Shown here in pieces: positions 40,181-48,945 of a stretch of 64,000 bases of DNA. The stretch lies in the NCBI GenBank assembly GCA_009840005.1, contig VXOR01000035.1, positions 1 through 64,000 of the forward strand, given 5' to 3'. Numbering within the stretch: position 1 is the stretch's first letter; every line of letters starts with the position of its first letter. Both the position numbers and the translations under genes were made by a program. Below the pieces are notes generated by a model, which was not told the origin of the DNA, searched no databases, and was given only the letters and a program-made list of their open reading frames with translations. Source of the DNA: Gemmatimonadota bacterium. GTDB lineage: Bacteria; Latescibacterota; UBA2968; UBA8231.

Positions 40181-40985
40181 GATTGGGATTCTCCATGCCG
40201 TGTCCCGCTGCCTGCCGCTCTTGGACTAGGCGCAGGGTCTCGCCGCGCCACGCTGCAAACTCGTCGGTATCTACGGCGTCGTGCAGGGTCCCCCTTTTGG
40301 CGTAGGGCACGTAGCTGCCGATATGCCACAGGGTATTGCGGTAGAGACAGAAGTCGCCGGAGTCGAGGAAGAGTTGCTGGGCGCCGGGCATACTCTGTGC
40401 GTATTCGCGGCAGCTAGACTCGCGCTCGGTAGCGGATTGTCCTTCGAAATCGGGCTTGGCGATGGGGCGATCGGGGAAGCGCGCTGCTTCGCACGGCAGG
40501 TCGCGGCGCAGGTGGCTGCCGGGAACGACCCAAGTGCACGAGTCGGCGTACAGCGCACAGTTGACTTGGTTGAAATAGCGGTCGTCGGCAAAATGTTCAT
40601 CCCAGCGCGCCAGTTCCAAGCCGGGCATATTGTCGCGCCAGTCGCGGTGCCAGTGGGTACACCACGGCGACTCGGCTGGTTCAAAGAGCACGCCCATGAC
40701 CTGCGGCCCGCCGACGCGGAAATCCGGCGCGAGTAGGCGGTGGAGTGCGTCGTTGAGCGCGGGGAGTTCGGCGTAGTCGATAAAGGGCTGTTGGTCGAGC
40801 GGGAAGTCGGCCATCGGCTGTAAACGCTGGGCTTGGGGGCCGCGCTGTTGGCGGGCCAAGTCCCGCGCCTCGTCGCAGACTCGGCGTAGATCGGCGACGA
40901 GGGAAGGAGGTAAGAGTTGGCGGAAGACCGTGTAGCCCTGAGTGCGGTACTCGTCGATGTGCTGGTCGGAAAAGGCGAAGGCCAT
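40173..40985 (-). CDS. Phytanoyl-CoA dioxygenase (PhyH) family protein
   Basis: The product (270 aa) is a non-haem Fe(II)/2-oxoglutarate-dependent oxygenase-like protein. It has the opening YRTQGYTVFRQLLPPSLVAD and an Fe-binding HxD candidate in CTHWHRDWRDNM. A distal His is in LYRNTLWHIGSYVPYAKRGT, followed by a 2OG-contact Arg (KRGT). PhyH-family genes are expanded in Poribacteria/Latescibacteria-type genomes; substrates are mostly unknown. It follows a second PhyH gene (9-nt gap) on the same strand. Confidence 0.85.
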   Translation of the reverse strand: MAFAFSDQHIDEYRTQGYTVFRQLLPPSLVADLRRVCDEARDLARQQRGPQAQRLQPMADFPLDQQPFIDYAELPALNDALHRLLAPDFRVGGPQVMGVLFEPAESPWCTHWHRDWRDNMPGLELARWDEHFADDRYFNQVNCALYADSCTWVVPGSHLRRDLPCEAARFPDRPIAKPDFEGQSATERESSCREYAQSMPGAQQLFLDSGDFCLYRNTLWHIGSYVPYAKRGTLHDAVDTDEFAAWRGETLRLVQERQAAGHGMENPNHG

Positions 40986-40994
40986 GGCGTTGCC

Positions 40995-41705
40995 TCACAC
41001 GTGCCCCACGTGAAAGCCTTCGGGCGGCTCGAAGTGTTCGGCGCGTTTGCCGATGTAGTGGCAGATAAAACTGCGCCGCCAGCGGTCGGCGGTCTGGTTG
41101 GGGTAGGAGCCGTGGATGGTTTTGCCATCGAAGAAGAGGCCGTCGCCCGGGGCCATGTCGAGCCCGACGATTGCGGCTCCGGGAGGTAGCTGGCTTTGAG
41201 CGCGGGTGAATGAAACATTCGTATCGGCCTCTTCAACGGGCCGGAGTTGGTCGTGTGAACTGGGGACGACGACCATTTGGCCCACGGCGTCGTCGGATGG
41301 GTCGAGGGCGATCCACAGGCCGATTAGGGGGTTGATGGTGATGTACTGCTCGTCTTGGTGCAGGCCCTGCCCCCGGCCGCCGGGCGGCTTGAAGTAGAGC
41401 ATGGTTTGGCGCAGGACGGGCTCGTCGTCGATGAGCTGTTCGACCGCGGCGAGTAGGTCGGGGCGGGTGGCCCAAGTGGCGCTGGCGGGATCCCAGTCGT
41501 GCATGTTGATCATGCGCGGATAGGTGTGATTGGGATCGTCGGGCTGGTCGTCGGTACCGCCGCTGTCGCCCGGATGGGGGCCTTGGGCGCGCAGTTCCAT
41601 GTAGTGGCCGATCATGGCCTCGGCTTGGTCGGGCGCAAACACCCCCGGCACGACGAGGTAGCCTTGGGCGCGGTAGGACTGGACTTGGGCGGCGTTGAGG
41701 TTCAC
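40995..41705 (-). CDS. Phytanoyl-CoA dioxygenase (PhyH) family protein
   Basis: The product (236 aa) is a second PhyH-type dioxygenase: YRAQGYLVVPGVFAPDQAEA, the Fe ligands in GQGLHQDEQYIT (HxD), and the distal His in FDGKTIHGSYPNQTADRWRR with the 2OG-binding Arg. It shares only family-level similarity with the downstream copy, so this is not a recent duplication. It lies upstream in a two-gene unit; the co-location with an enolase-superfamily gene suggests a shared catabolic or tailoring role (inference). Confidence 0.88.
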   Translation of the reverse strand: MNLNAAQVQSYRAQGYLVVPGVFAPDQAEAMIGHYMELRAQGPHPGDSGGTDDQPDDPNHTYPRMINMHDWDPASATWATRPDLLAAVEQLIDDEPVLRQTMLYFKPPGGRGQGLHQDEQYITINPLIGLWIALDPSDDAVGQMVVVPSSHDQLRPVEEADTNVSFTRAQSQLPPGAAIVGLDMAPGDGLFFDGKTIHGSYPNQTADRWRRSFICHYIGKRAEHFEPPEGFHVGHV

Positions 41706-41737
41706 GGCGGGTTACTTCCTAAGCGACGTTACGCATT

Positions 41738-41766
41738 GTAGGGGGCGGTTTCAAACCGCCCCCTAC
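41738..41766. repeat. Perfect 14-bp inverted repeat
   Basis: GTAGGGGGCGGTTT, a single C, and AAACCGCCCCCTAC form an uninterrupted 14-bp hairpin between the PhyH pair and the enolase-superfamily gene. It lacks an adjacent T-run of useful length. It resembles the short dispersed palindromes (REP-like) common in such genomes, or a bidirectional stop for transcription. No second copy was noticed in the window. Confidence 0.75.
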
Positions 41767-41836
41767 CGATCAGCATGACAGGAACGGCTGCTCCGTAACT
41801 TAGCGAACATGGTCACGCCCTTCAACCAATGGCGAT

Positions 41837-42976
41837 TTACCATTCGGCCACGCGCTTTTTGGCGAAATAAGCGCGGTCCCACTCGGCTCCCCAGCCGGGG
41901 CCGGTCGGCGGCGCGATGTGACCATCGACGGGCAGTGGGGGATTGAGCAGGCCGATTTCGCGGCCGATTTCGTCGCGGCTGCCGCCGGGGAAATACTCGT
42001 AGTACGTGGTGTTTTGCAGGGCGCAGACTAGGTGTGCGTGGACTAAGCCAAAAAGGCCGCCCGGACCGTTGAGTTCGATGGTGGTGCGGTGGGCGGCGGC
42101 TATAGCGGCGAGCTTGAGGGTGGCTGTGGTGCCGTGGCGGGCGTTGGCGCGGACGAGGTCCGTAGCTCCGGCGCGAACCCAGGCGACGCAGAGTTCATAG
42201 TCGTGCATTAGGGTTTCAAGGGCCATGACTGGTATGTCGAGTTCGGCGCACAGCGTTTGCAAGCCTTGGAGATCGCGGTCGGAGATGGCCTCCTCGAACC
42301 AACCGTAGTTGAGTTCCTCCAGCGCGCGACCAACGCGCAGGGCTTCGCGCAGGGTGTAGGGGCTGCCAGCGGCGTCGTGCAACAGATCAATGTCTGGACC
42401 GACGTGATCGCGGATGGCACGCGACCACGCGATATTGGTGTCGGGAGAGCCGGACCAGTGATCTTTGAGCGCCACAAAGCCCGCTGCGAGTGCTTGGTCT
42501 GCCCCTTCTAGGGCGGCGTCGAGACTACCGGAGGGGAAGTTGTAATAGGCTCGGCAGCGAGGGCGGGTCCGGCCGATTAGGGCGCAAACTGGAAGGCCGG
42601 TTGCTTGCCCGGCGATGTCCCAGAGGCAGTTGTCAAAAGCTCCGTGCCAGCCCGGGCGCGAAAACAGCGAGCGGGTAGCCCAGCGCAGCTTGTCGTCGAG
42701 CTGCTCGCGGTCGAGCGGGTCTTGGCCGACGGCCATGATTCGCAAGGCCTCCAGTTCCTCGCGGCGCATGGTCTGGTAGCGGGCGTCGCCGACCGTGCAG
42801 ATGCCCTCCAAGCCTTCGTCGGTCAGCACGTGCAGTACGTGGATGGGAGCTTCGGCGCGGCGGTGGCCGTGAGCCTGCCAGCGGGTGCGATGGCCGTAGG
42901 GGACTTGTTCTAGATCGAAGAGGGGGGTGGTAACTGGAAGCTCAAAAATCGAGAGTTTGATGGCGGTGATTTTCAC
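41837..42976 (-). CDS. Enolase-superfamily enzyme (mandelate racemase/muconate lactonizing group)
   Basis: The product (379 aa) has the capping domain (MKITAIKLSIFELPVTTPLF, GRTRPRCRAYYNFPS) and a barrel with metal-ligand candidates D (LLHDAAGSPYT), E (YGWFEEAISD) and E (PVMALETLMHDYE). The catalytic base pattern is less standard: FVALKDHWSG carries a KDH in place of the KxK of the MLE group, which is more like the sugar-acid dehydratase side of the family. This supports a sugar-acid dehydratase or related function, but the exact substrate is not readable. Confidence 0.82.
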   Translation of the reverse strand: MKITAIKLSIFELPVTTPLFDLEQVPYGHRTRWQAHGHRRAEAPIHVLHVLTDEGLEGICTVGDARYQTMRREELEALRIMAVGQDPLDREQLDDKLRWATRSLFSRPGWHGAFDNCLWDIAGQATGLPVCALIGRTRPRCRAYYNFPSGSLDAALEGADQALAAGFVALKDHWSGSPDTNIAWSRAIRDHVGPDIDLLHDAAGSPYTLREALRVGRALEELNYGWFEEAISDRDLQGLQTLCAELDIPVMALETLMHDYELCVAWVRAGATDLVRANARHGTTATLKLAAIAAAHRTTIELNGPGGLFGLVHAHLVCALQNTTYYEYFPGGSRDEIGREIGLLNPPLPVDGHIAPPTGPGWGAEWDRAYFAKKRVAEW

Positions 42977-43101
42977 AATCGATTCCCTGTGTCTCCTGTT
43001 GACAATATCAAAGAGTTATATTCCTACGCTACGACGACAGTATTTTTTTGCGTCCTTTGCTGGTCGCTTGCGTCTTACTGGTTAAATGAAAGGAGCGAGT
43101 T

Positions 43102-43521
43102 ATGCGTTTGCAATTGGCCCTGAACGTCCGTGATTTGGATGAAGCCGTCGCTTATTACGGTGAACTCTTCAATGCCAAGCCGCACAAGCGGCACCCCGGT
43201 TATGCCAACTTTGCCATCGATCAACCGCCGTTGAAGTTGGTGCTATTTGAGAATCCAGCGGCGGCAGAACGCCTCAACCATCTAGGCGTCGAAGCGTTTG
43301 CAGAAGCCGAGGTGAGCGACGCCGAGCAACGGCTGCGGAACGCGGGCATTTTGACCGAAGTGCAGCGGAACGAAACCTGTTGCCACGCGACGCAGAACAA
43401 AGTCTGGTCGAGCGATCCGCAAGGCTTGCGTTGGGAGTGGTATCGCATCGTCGATGACAAGCCGGTGGAGAGTGCCTGCTCTCCCCGAGATTCTGGTGAA
43501 GAAGATAGCTGCTGCGCATGA
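43102..43521 (+). CDS. ArsI/CadI-family glyoxalase-fold protein (organoarsenical C-As lyase-like)
   Basis: The product (139 aa) is a vicinal-oxygen-chelate protein like ArsI, which cleaves the C-As bond of methylarsenite. It has the vicinal Cys pair C93-C94 in ETCCHATQNKVW, the metal ligands H60 (LNHLGVE) and E112 (RWEWYR), and a C-terminal CC pair. The first metal His near the N-terminus of ArsI appears as Gln here (RLQLALNV), so activity is uncertain. Its TGA overlaps the ATG of the sigma-factor gene, so the two are coupled. No ars resistance genes (arsB, arsC, arsM) are in the window. Confidence 0.75.
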   Translation: MRLQLALNVRDLDEAVAYYGELFNAKPHKRHPGYANFAIDQPPLKLVLFENPAAAERLNHLGVEAFAEAEVSDAEQRLRNAGILTEVQRNETCCHATQNKVWSSDPQGLRWEWYRIVDDKPVESACSPRDSGEEDSCCA

Positions 43522-44126
43522 CCGCTGAGAAGCAGATCGATCCGCAAGCCTACCTCGGGCAGGATTTCCAGACGAGCTTGCGCGCCTACGTGGGTCGCCG
43601 CGTCGAAGCAGGCGCAGTAGATGACGTTGTAGGCGATATCCTGCTGCTACTCGTCCGCCATCGGGACCGGCTCGCCGTTGCTGATGAGCCGGCCGCTTGG
43701 GTGTTCCGCGTTGCTGCCAACGCGATCGCTGATCACCATCGTCGCCGTGCTGCGGAGGCACGGGCGTTGACGCAATATGCCGCGGAAATCGAACGGAACG
43801 GCGATGAGTCCGGCGATGCGAGCAACGCCGCGGAAATCGCCGAGTGTCTGACGCCCGTTATCCGCAACTTGCCGCAATCTTATGCGGAAGCACTGCTACT
43901 CACAGACATCGCAGGTCTCAACCAAACAGAAGCGGCGGCTCGCCTCGGCCTTTCTACTTCCGGTATGAAATCCCGCGTACAACGCGGTCGTTCCAAGCTA
44001 AAGCAGGCGATACTGCGTTGCTGTGCCGTTGCGTTCGATTGCCGCGGTGGGATGGTCGATTGCGAACCGCGCAGCAGCACCAAGCCCTTTTGTTTTTCTA
44101 CCACTAGCGAACGGCTTGGACCTTGA
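43518..44126 (+). CDS. sigZ: SigZ-like RNA polymerase sigma factor (sigma-70 family)
   Basis: The product (202 aa) has sigma region 2 (DDVVGDILLLLVRHRDRLAV, AAWVFRVAANAIADHHRRRA) and region 4 (LPQSYAEALLLTDIAGLNQT, EAAARLGLSTSGMKSRVQRG), with the SigZ-type Cys-rich ending LKQAILRCCAVAFDCRGG. SigZ-like genes often sit in arsenic or redox-linked loci, possibly sensing through these cysteines. It overlaps the ArsI-like gene by 4 nt. Its 3' end runs 23 nt into the convergent antitoxin gene, so its last 20 residues may be replaced sequence. Confidence 0.85.
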   Translation: MTAEKQIDPQAYLGQDFQTSLRAYVGRRVEAGAVDDVVGDILLLLVRHRDRLAVADEPAAWVFRVAANAIADHHRRRAAEARALTQYAAEIERNGDESGDASNAAEIAECLTPVIRNLPQSYAEALLLTDIAGLNQTEAAARLGLSTSGMKSRVQRGRSKLKQAILRCCAVAFDCRGGMVDCEPRSSTKPFCFSTTSERLGP

Positions 44127-44430
44127 GGTGTAAACCTTCGCGTTCCTGAAGGAATCCGATAATCTCAAACAGGTTCCGAGCTTGGGGATTGCCGTTGGGG
44201 CCGAACATGCGCATCAAGCTCTTGGGCGACTTCGCGGTCAACCCGCCTAACTCCTTAAACCCGATGGTCGCGTTGATGTAGTCGCGCAATACCGCCTTGC
44301 CAGTGTCCACATCGCCTGCAAGCAGACACTCGACCCCTTCCTTGAGCAGTTCCTCCCGGAAGATTGGATCGCGCTCTATGCGCGCTTGGATCGTTTCCTT
44401 GAAATTTCGCGTTAGAACCATAGTTTTCAA
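44104..44430 (-). CDS. Antitoxin of a RelE/ParE-type addiction module
   Basis: The product (108 aa) starts LTRNFKETIQARIERDPIFR and contains LLKEGVECLLAGDVDTGKAV and FKELGGLTAKSPKSLMRMFG, then NPQARNLFEIIGFLQEREGL. This is the HTH pattern of the antidotes that pair with putative addiction-module killer proteins. It lies downstream of the toxin with a 4-nt overlap and is complete. Its 5' end is within the 44427-44430 overlap. Confidence 0.8.
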   Translation of the reverse strand: MKTMVLTRNFKETIQARIERDPIFREELLKEGVECLLAGDVDTGKAVLRDYINATIGFKELGGLTAKSPKSLMRMFGPNGNPQARNLFEIIGFLQEREGLHLKVQAVR

Positions 44431-44798
44431 GCCTCCTGCCGCTTGCGTCGCTTATATTCCCGCCAGAGTTCTCGGGCGGTCTCAATATCTTGTTGCTGGG
44501 ATTTCTTAGTTCCACCGCCTAAGAGGACGATTAGGGTATCGCCTTCCTTGCCGAAGTAGATCCGGTAGCCAGGACCAAAGTCTATTCGGCATTCGAGGAC
44601 ACCTCCACCCACGCCCTTAGCGTTGGAAAGATTTCCCTGCTCCATCCGGACCAGTGTTATCGCTACTTTAGCCGCGGCTTGAGCGTTGAGTCGATTGAAC
44701 CATCTAGCGTAAGGACTACGTCCTTTAGCGTCGATGAATTCTCTAAGCTCAATCATTGAAATAGGTAACGGATATGGTACCATTTGGCAAGTTTTCAT
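44427..44798 (-). CDS. RelE/ParE-family toxin (addiction-module killer protein)
   Basis: The product (123 aa, or 109 aa from the ATG at 44756) has MIELREFIDAKGRSPYARWF, AAAKVAITLVRMEQGNLSNA, KGVGGGVLECRIDFGPGYRI and LLGGGTKKSQQQDIETAREL, matching the PF05973-type killer proteins. The first 14 residues of the long form are atypical, so the Met at 44756 is a reasonable start; neither has a strong RBS. It precedes its antitoxin, and together they form a complete module. Confidence 0.82.
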   Translation of the reverse strand: MKTCQMVPYPLPISMIELREFIDAKGRSPYARWFNRLNAQAAAKVAITLVRMEQGNLSNAKGVGGGVLECRIDFGPGYRIYFGKEGDTLIVLLGGGTKKSQQQDIETARELWREYKRRKRQEA

Positions 44799-44836
44799 CC
44801 GCGACCTGCTGGAACTTCATGCGGAAGCGATACTAC

Positions 44837-45826
44837 TCACGCCCGCTCGCCGCGCACGAATTCTTCTAGCGTAGCTACGTCGTCTCTGCTGCCGATAAAC
44901 AGCGGCGTCCGTTGGTGTAGCTCGGTCGCCTGCAAATCCATGATGGGTTGGGTTCCGTTGGAGGCTGCGCCGCCGGCTTGTTCGACGACAAAAGCCAAGG
45001 GCGAGGCTTCGTACAAGAGGCGCAGCTTGCCGTTGGGCGACTTGCTGTCGCCGGGGTAGAGGAAGATGCCGCCCTTGAGCAGATTGCGGTGGAAGTCGGC
45101 CACGAGCGAGCCGATGTAGCGCGCCGAGTAGGATTGCGGACCTTCCTTGAGCTGCTTGACATAGTGGCGCACCGGCTCGTCCCACCTAGGATAATTGCCC
45201 TCGTTGGCGCTGTAGTACTGACCTTTCTTGGGAATTTCGATGTGCTCGTGCGAGAGCAGGAATTCGCCGAGGCTTGGGTCGAGGGTAAAGCCGTGGCTGC
45301 CGCTGCCGGTGGTATAGACCAGCATGGTGCTGGAGCCGTAGATGATGTAACCGGCGCAGACTTGCTCGCGGCCGCAACGGAGGAAGTCGCTGTGGGTTAC
45401 GCCATCGGTACTTTTCTTGCGGTAGATGGAGAAGATGGTGCCGATGGAGACGTTCACGTCTATATTGGACGAGCCGTCAACCGGATCGAAGACGAGGATG
45501 TAGTTGCCGCGCGGGTGTCTTTCCGGGATGGGGTAAATGTCGTCCATCTCTTCGGAAGCCATGCCGGCAAGCCGGCCCGTGTGATCGGTGGTGCGGATGA
45601 TGAGTGCATTGGCGAACTCGTCGAGTTTTTGCACTTCTTCGCCGTGAACGTTGGTGCGACCGGTGATGCCCATTACCTCGGCGAGGCCGGCCTTGTTCAC
45701 GTCGCGGGAGATGATTTTGGCTGCGCTGGTCAGGTCGGTGAGTAGGCCGGTGAATTCGCCGGTAGCCTCGGGGTGCTGCCGCTCTTCTTCGATGATGAAG
45801 CGAGTGAGAGTGGTGCCGATTTGCAT
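44837..45826 (-). CDS. fbp: Fructose-1,6-bisphosphatase, class I
   Basis: The product (329 aa from ATG 45826, with AAGG upstream) hydrolyses fructose-1,6-bisphosphate in gluconeogenesis. It shows the family core: MQIGTTLTRFIIEEERQHPE, VFDPVDGSSNIDVNVSIGTI, and LYPGDSKSPNGKLRLLYEAS with the NGKLR contact; the metal-binding DPVDGSS is intact. A longer frame (to 45901) adds 25 residues not seen in the family. It stands alone, transcribed away from the sugar-isomerase gene. Confidence 0.95.
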   Translation of the reverse strand: MQIGTTLTRFIIEEERQHPEATGEFTGLLTDLTSAAKIISRDVNKAGLAEVMGITGRTNVHGEEVQKLDEFANALIIRTTDHTGRLAGMASEEMDDIYPIPERHPRGNYILVFDPVDGSSNIDVNVSIGTIFSIYRKKSTDGVTHSDFLRCGREQVCAGYIIYGSSTMLVYTTGSGSHGFTLDPSLGEFLLSHEHIEIPKKGQYYSANEGNYPRWDEPVRHYVKQLKEGPQSYSARYIGSLVADFHRNLLKGGIFLYPGDSKSPNGKLRLLYEASPLAFVVEQAGGAASNGTQPIMDLQATELHQRTPLFIGSRDDVATLEEFVRGERA

Positions 45827-45940
45827 GAGGGACCTTGCATCAATTAAGGGTGTTTGACACGGGATGGGATAAAACAATACAATCCCGTCTATTCTGTCCA
45901 TTCGTTACATTTGCAACGCTACTGAGGAGAACGAGAGACT

Positions 45941-46759
45941 ATGATCAAATTGGCGACTATGAGCAGCGCATGTCCAGACTGGACCTTGGACGAGGTCGTC
46001 GCTGGCATGAAGCGGCACGGCTATCAGGGGTTTGAACCGCGCGTCGAGTGGGATCACGCCTGCGGCATTGAGGCTGCGCTGGCGGCCAAAGAGCGGCGGG
46101 ATATTCGCCGACGGATGGAGGGCGAGGGGCTGGAAATCTGCTGCATTGCTACGGGTGCGCGGATGGCGGTGCCCGACGCGACAGAGCGGGCCGGACACGT
46201 GGAGGACTTGAAAAAGTACATCGACCTAGCGGCTGATTTGGGCTGTGGTTTGGTGCGGGTTTTTGGCGGTCAGCGCGACCGGGGCCGCGAGTGGACTGCG
46301 GTCGTCAATTACGTGGTGGAGGGGTTTGCGCAGGTGTTGCCCGCGGCGGCTGAACGCGGCGTGACGTTGCTACTGGAAACGCACGACGATTGGTGCTGCT
46401 CGGCACCGGTGCGCGCGGTTGTCGAGCGAGCAGGGCACCCGAATTTGCAGGTGCTGTGGGATTTTATGCACACGCAGCGGGTGCTGGAAAAGCCAGCCGA
46501 GAGCTTTCAGATGCTGGGCGCGCATACGCGCCACATCCACGCCCACGACGGGACGATCGTCGATGGCAGGTTGCGGGTCAGCGATGTGCTGGGCGCGGGC
46601 GTCTTCGATCACGCCGAGCCGCTGCGCCTACTTGCTGAGGCCGGGTTTGATGGGTATTGCTCGGTGGAAGTGATCCACAAGCGCGGCAGCGGAGATCGGG
46701 CCGATGCGGTGCTCGGGCAATATGCCGAGGGGTTGCGGGGGATTGTGGCTGGTTTTTGA
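45941..46759 (+). CDS. Sugar phosphate isomerase/epimerase (AP-endonuclease-2 TIM barrel)
   Basis: The product (272 aa) is a xylose-isomerase-like TIM barrel. Landmarks are MIKLATMSSACPDWTLDEVV, YQGFEPRVEWDHACG, a LLLETHDDWCCSAPVRAVVE metal-ligand region, VLWDFMHTQRVLEKPAE, HIHAHDGTIVDGRLRVSDVL, and the closing YCSVEVIHKRG. Metal ligands E (ETHDDW), D (WDFMH), H (HAHD) and E (SVEV) are present, so it is likely active as an isomerase, epimerase or dehydratase of a sugar or cyclitol. Substrate unknown. Confidence 0.85.
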   Translation: MIKLATMSSACPDWTLDEVVAGMKRHGYQGFEPRVEWDHACGIEAALAAKERRDIRRRMEGEGLEICCIATGARMAVPDATERAGHVEDLKKYIDLAADLGCGLVRVFGGQRDRGREWTAVVNYVVEGFAQVLPAAAERGVTLLLETHDDWCCSAPVRAVVERAGHPNLQVLWDFMHTQRVLEKPAESFQMLGAHTRHIHAHDGTIVDGRLRVSDVLGAGVFDHAEPLRLLAEAGFDGYCSVEVIHKRGSGDRADAVLGQYAEGLRGIVAGF

Positions 46760-46837
46760 GTGGCAACCTCTCCTACTCGGCTATTTGTCCCCAACAGGGG
46801 TGGGTTATTTTCTATTAACTGACTTTACGCAGTGCCT

Positions 46838-47407
46838 CTACTCGGCGGCATCTAACAGGTGCCTAAAGGCTTCGAGGCTGGACACCTGTATGGCCGCCCG
46901 ATGCAACTGCTTGAGCCGCTGCACATCGTCGATGGCCCCAAGACGGGCGGCCAACGGATCGGACGTGGCCAGCCCAAAGCGAATCTCCAGCACATCGATC
47001 AGATCTTCGATGGCGCGTTCTCGGCCCCCTTGCTCAATGCCTTGCTCGATGCCTTGCTCCAATGCTCGCTTGCGCAGAGACTCAAGTAACGGAAATTCAG
47101 TCATAATATCCTCCGAGATAAGAGAATAGATGGTAGCAGCATCGCACACCAACGAACTCAGTACGCCCATGTGCCCCAACACGGCATCCTTGGTCGCACG
47201 GGATACCGACAACGCCTCGGTCGCTTCTATGCACCGACCCAACCACGCGGCCGCATCCACCCCGGCAGGACGTCCCATCAACGGTGTAAACGGCAACACC
47301 CCCGGATTGCCCGAGGACAAATACGCCACTCCGTCCAAGGCACTCAAACGGATCACCTTGTAGCGGATGACCACCTCATACCCAGCGTCCTCTTGGAAAA
47401 GGTACAC
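46838..47407 (-). pseudogene. Truncated Rpn/PD-(D/E)XK-type transposase-like gene
   Basis: The frame (189 aa) shows the C-terminal part of Rpn-family proteins: a helix-rich middle, the repetitive EQGIEQGIEQGGRERAIEDL spacer and RFGLATSDPLAARLGAIDDV. The N-terminal nuclease domain with its PD...ExK residues is absent: the frame begins MYLFQEDAGYEVVIRYKVIR with only the last strands of that domain. The upstream 100 nt hold no continuation. I therefore read it as a 5'-truncated copy. Confidence 0.65.
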
Positions 47408-47592
47408 AGATGGAAAGTTGGGGACAAAGACTGCGTAACGTCAGTAAAGATCATAAACGGATATTACGTATCTTCCCTGGGACCTTTCGACCCGCTCAGG
47501 GGCCTTTCGCATCTGCGGCCTGAGTCCCTATCTTAAAGCCGCTTTTGCGGGCGAGATACCCGCGTCCCCAGACGACAAAACGGAGTGCATGT

Positions 47593-48930
47593 ATGGACAG
47601 CGCGCAAAGTAGCATCCGTGAGGCCCCGACTCATTTTGGCGGCCTCTTACGCAATATAGGCCCCGGCGTCGTTGTCTCGGGATCGGTGGTTGGTTCGGGC
47701 GAGTTGTTGGTGACGACGCGGATGGGGGCCGAGGTCGGCTTTGTCTTTCTCTGGGGTGTGATCTTGGCCTGTTTGGTCAAGTTTGTGATCCAGCTTGAAT
47801 TGGGCCGGCAGTGCCTGTTGCGCAAAAGCAGTACCGTGCAAATCCTCGACCAAGTGCCGGGCACGCGCTGGCGCGGCACCTCGTGGATCGCGTGGCTCTG
47901 CGTGATAGGCTACTTCTCGGTGACGGTGGCCGTCATCGGCATCTTGGGGTCGGTGGCTGGGCTGATGGTCACGGTTTTTCCCTTTGCGTCCGAACAAGTG
48001 TGGGCGGTAGTCATTTTCTTGGCTATGTCGGTTTTGCTGTGGCGAGGATTGTACGGCGACTTGGAGAAAATGGTCTCCGTGCTGGTGGCGACCTTCAGCT
48101 TGGTAGTAGTCGGCTCGGTGCTCGCACTGCAAGGCACGAGCTACGCAATCAGCAGCGAGCAAATCGCCTCGGGCTTCCGCTTTGCCATGCCAGCCGAAGG
48201 CGCGTTTGTGGCGTTGGCAGTGATGGGATCGGTCGGCGCGACTGCGGTCGAGCTATTCATGTATCCCTATTGGATCGTGGAAAAAGGCTACCCGGATTTC
48301 GTCGGGCCAAAAGACGATAGCCCGGAATGGCAGGCGCGCTACCGGGGCTGGATGCGGGTCTTGATTACGGATGCGGGCGTGTGTACGGGCATCGCGCTGG
48401 TGGTTACGTGCGCGTATTACCTGCTGGGCGCGTCGGTGCTCAATCAGCTACAAGTCTTGCCCGAAGGCATGAAGGTCGTCGAGCAAGTTTCGCTAATTTT
48501 CACCGAGAGCATCGGCGGTGGGGCGTACTATATCTTCATGTTCGGGGGATTTTGCACGCTCTTTTCCACGCTGCTGGTATTTGCCGCTTCTTCGGGGCGG
48601 ATCGGCGCTGACTTTCTGCGGCAACTAAAGGTGAGTGCGCTGGTCGGCGAAGAGGGCTACCGCCGCTGGATCCGCATTTTCCAGATCGTTTTCCCGTTTG
48701 GGTGGCTGCTGTTCATATTGTTCGATCCGCGCACCCTCGACTTCGTGCTCAAAGGGGCCAACGCCAACAATCTGCTGCTCATCCCTATGGCCTATGCCGT
48801 GCTGCATCTGGCGATGCGGGTGCCCAAAGACGAGCGGATGTCGCTGAAGACCGAGATAGCGCTGCTGTTTACGATCTGGGCCATCATCAATTTTACGGCG
48901 GTCAATTTGTTTAAGCTGTCTGGGCACTAG
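47593..48930 (+). CDS. Nramp-related membrane transporter lacking the canonical metal motifs
   Basis: The product (445 aa from ATG 47593) has about 11 membrane spans in the Nramp/APC arrangement: GGLLRNIGPGVVVSGSVVGS, GELLVTTRMGAEVGFVFLWG, ALAVMGSVGATAVELFMYPY, WIVEKGYPDFVGPKDDS. The TM1 DPGN motif of true Nramp metal transporters reads SVVGSGE and the TM6 MPH motif reads MYPY, so a divalent metal is not the expected cargo. Such proteins in Planctomycetes-like genomes carry the Nramp name but have unknown substrates. The restriction-methylase gene starts 15 nt after its stop. Confidence 0.8.
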   Translation: MDSAQSSIREAPTHFGGLLRNIGPGVVVSGSVVGSGELLVTTRMGAEVGFVFLWGVILACLVKFVIQLELGRQCLLRKSSTVQILDQVPGTRWRGTSWIAWLCVIGYFSVTVAVIGILGSVAGLMVTVFPFASEQVWAVVIFLAMSVLLWRGLYGDLEKMVSVLVATFSLVVVGSVLALQGTSYAISSEQIASGFRFAMPAEGAFVALAVMGSVGATAVELFMYPYWIVEKGYPDFVGPKDDSPEWQARYRGWMRVLITDAGVCTGIALVVTCAYYLLGASVLNQLQVLPEGMKVVEQVSLIFTESIGGGAYYIFMFGGFCTLFSTLLVFAASSGRIGADFLRQLKVSALVGEEGYRRWIRIFQIVFPFGWLLFILFDPRTLDFVLKGANANNLLLIPMAYAVLHLAMRVPKDERMSLKTEIALLFTIWAIINFTAVNLFKLSGH

Positions 48931-48945
48931 CGGCTTTCTCGCAAT

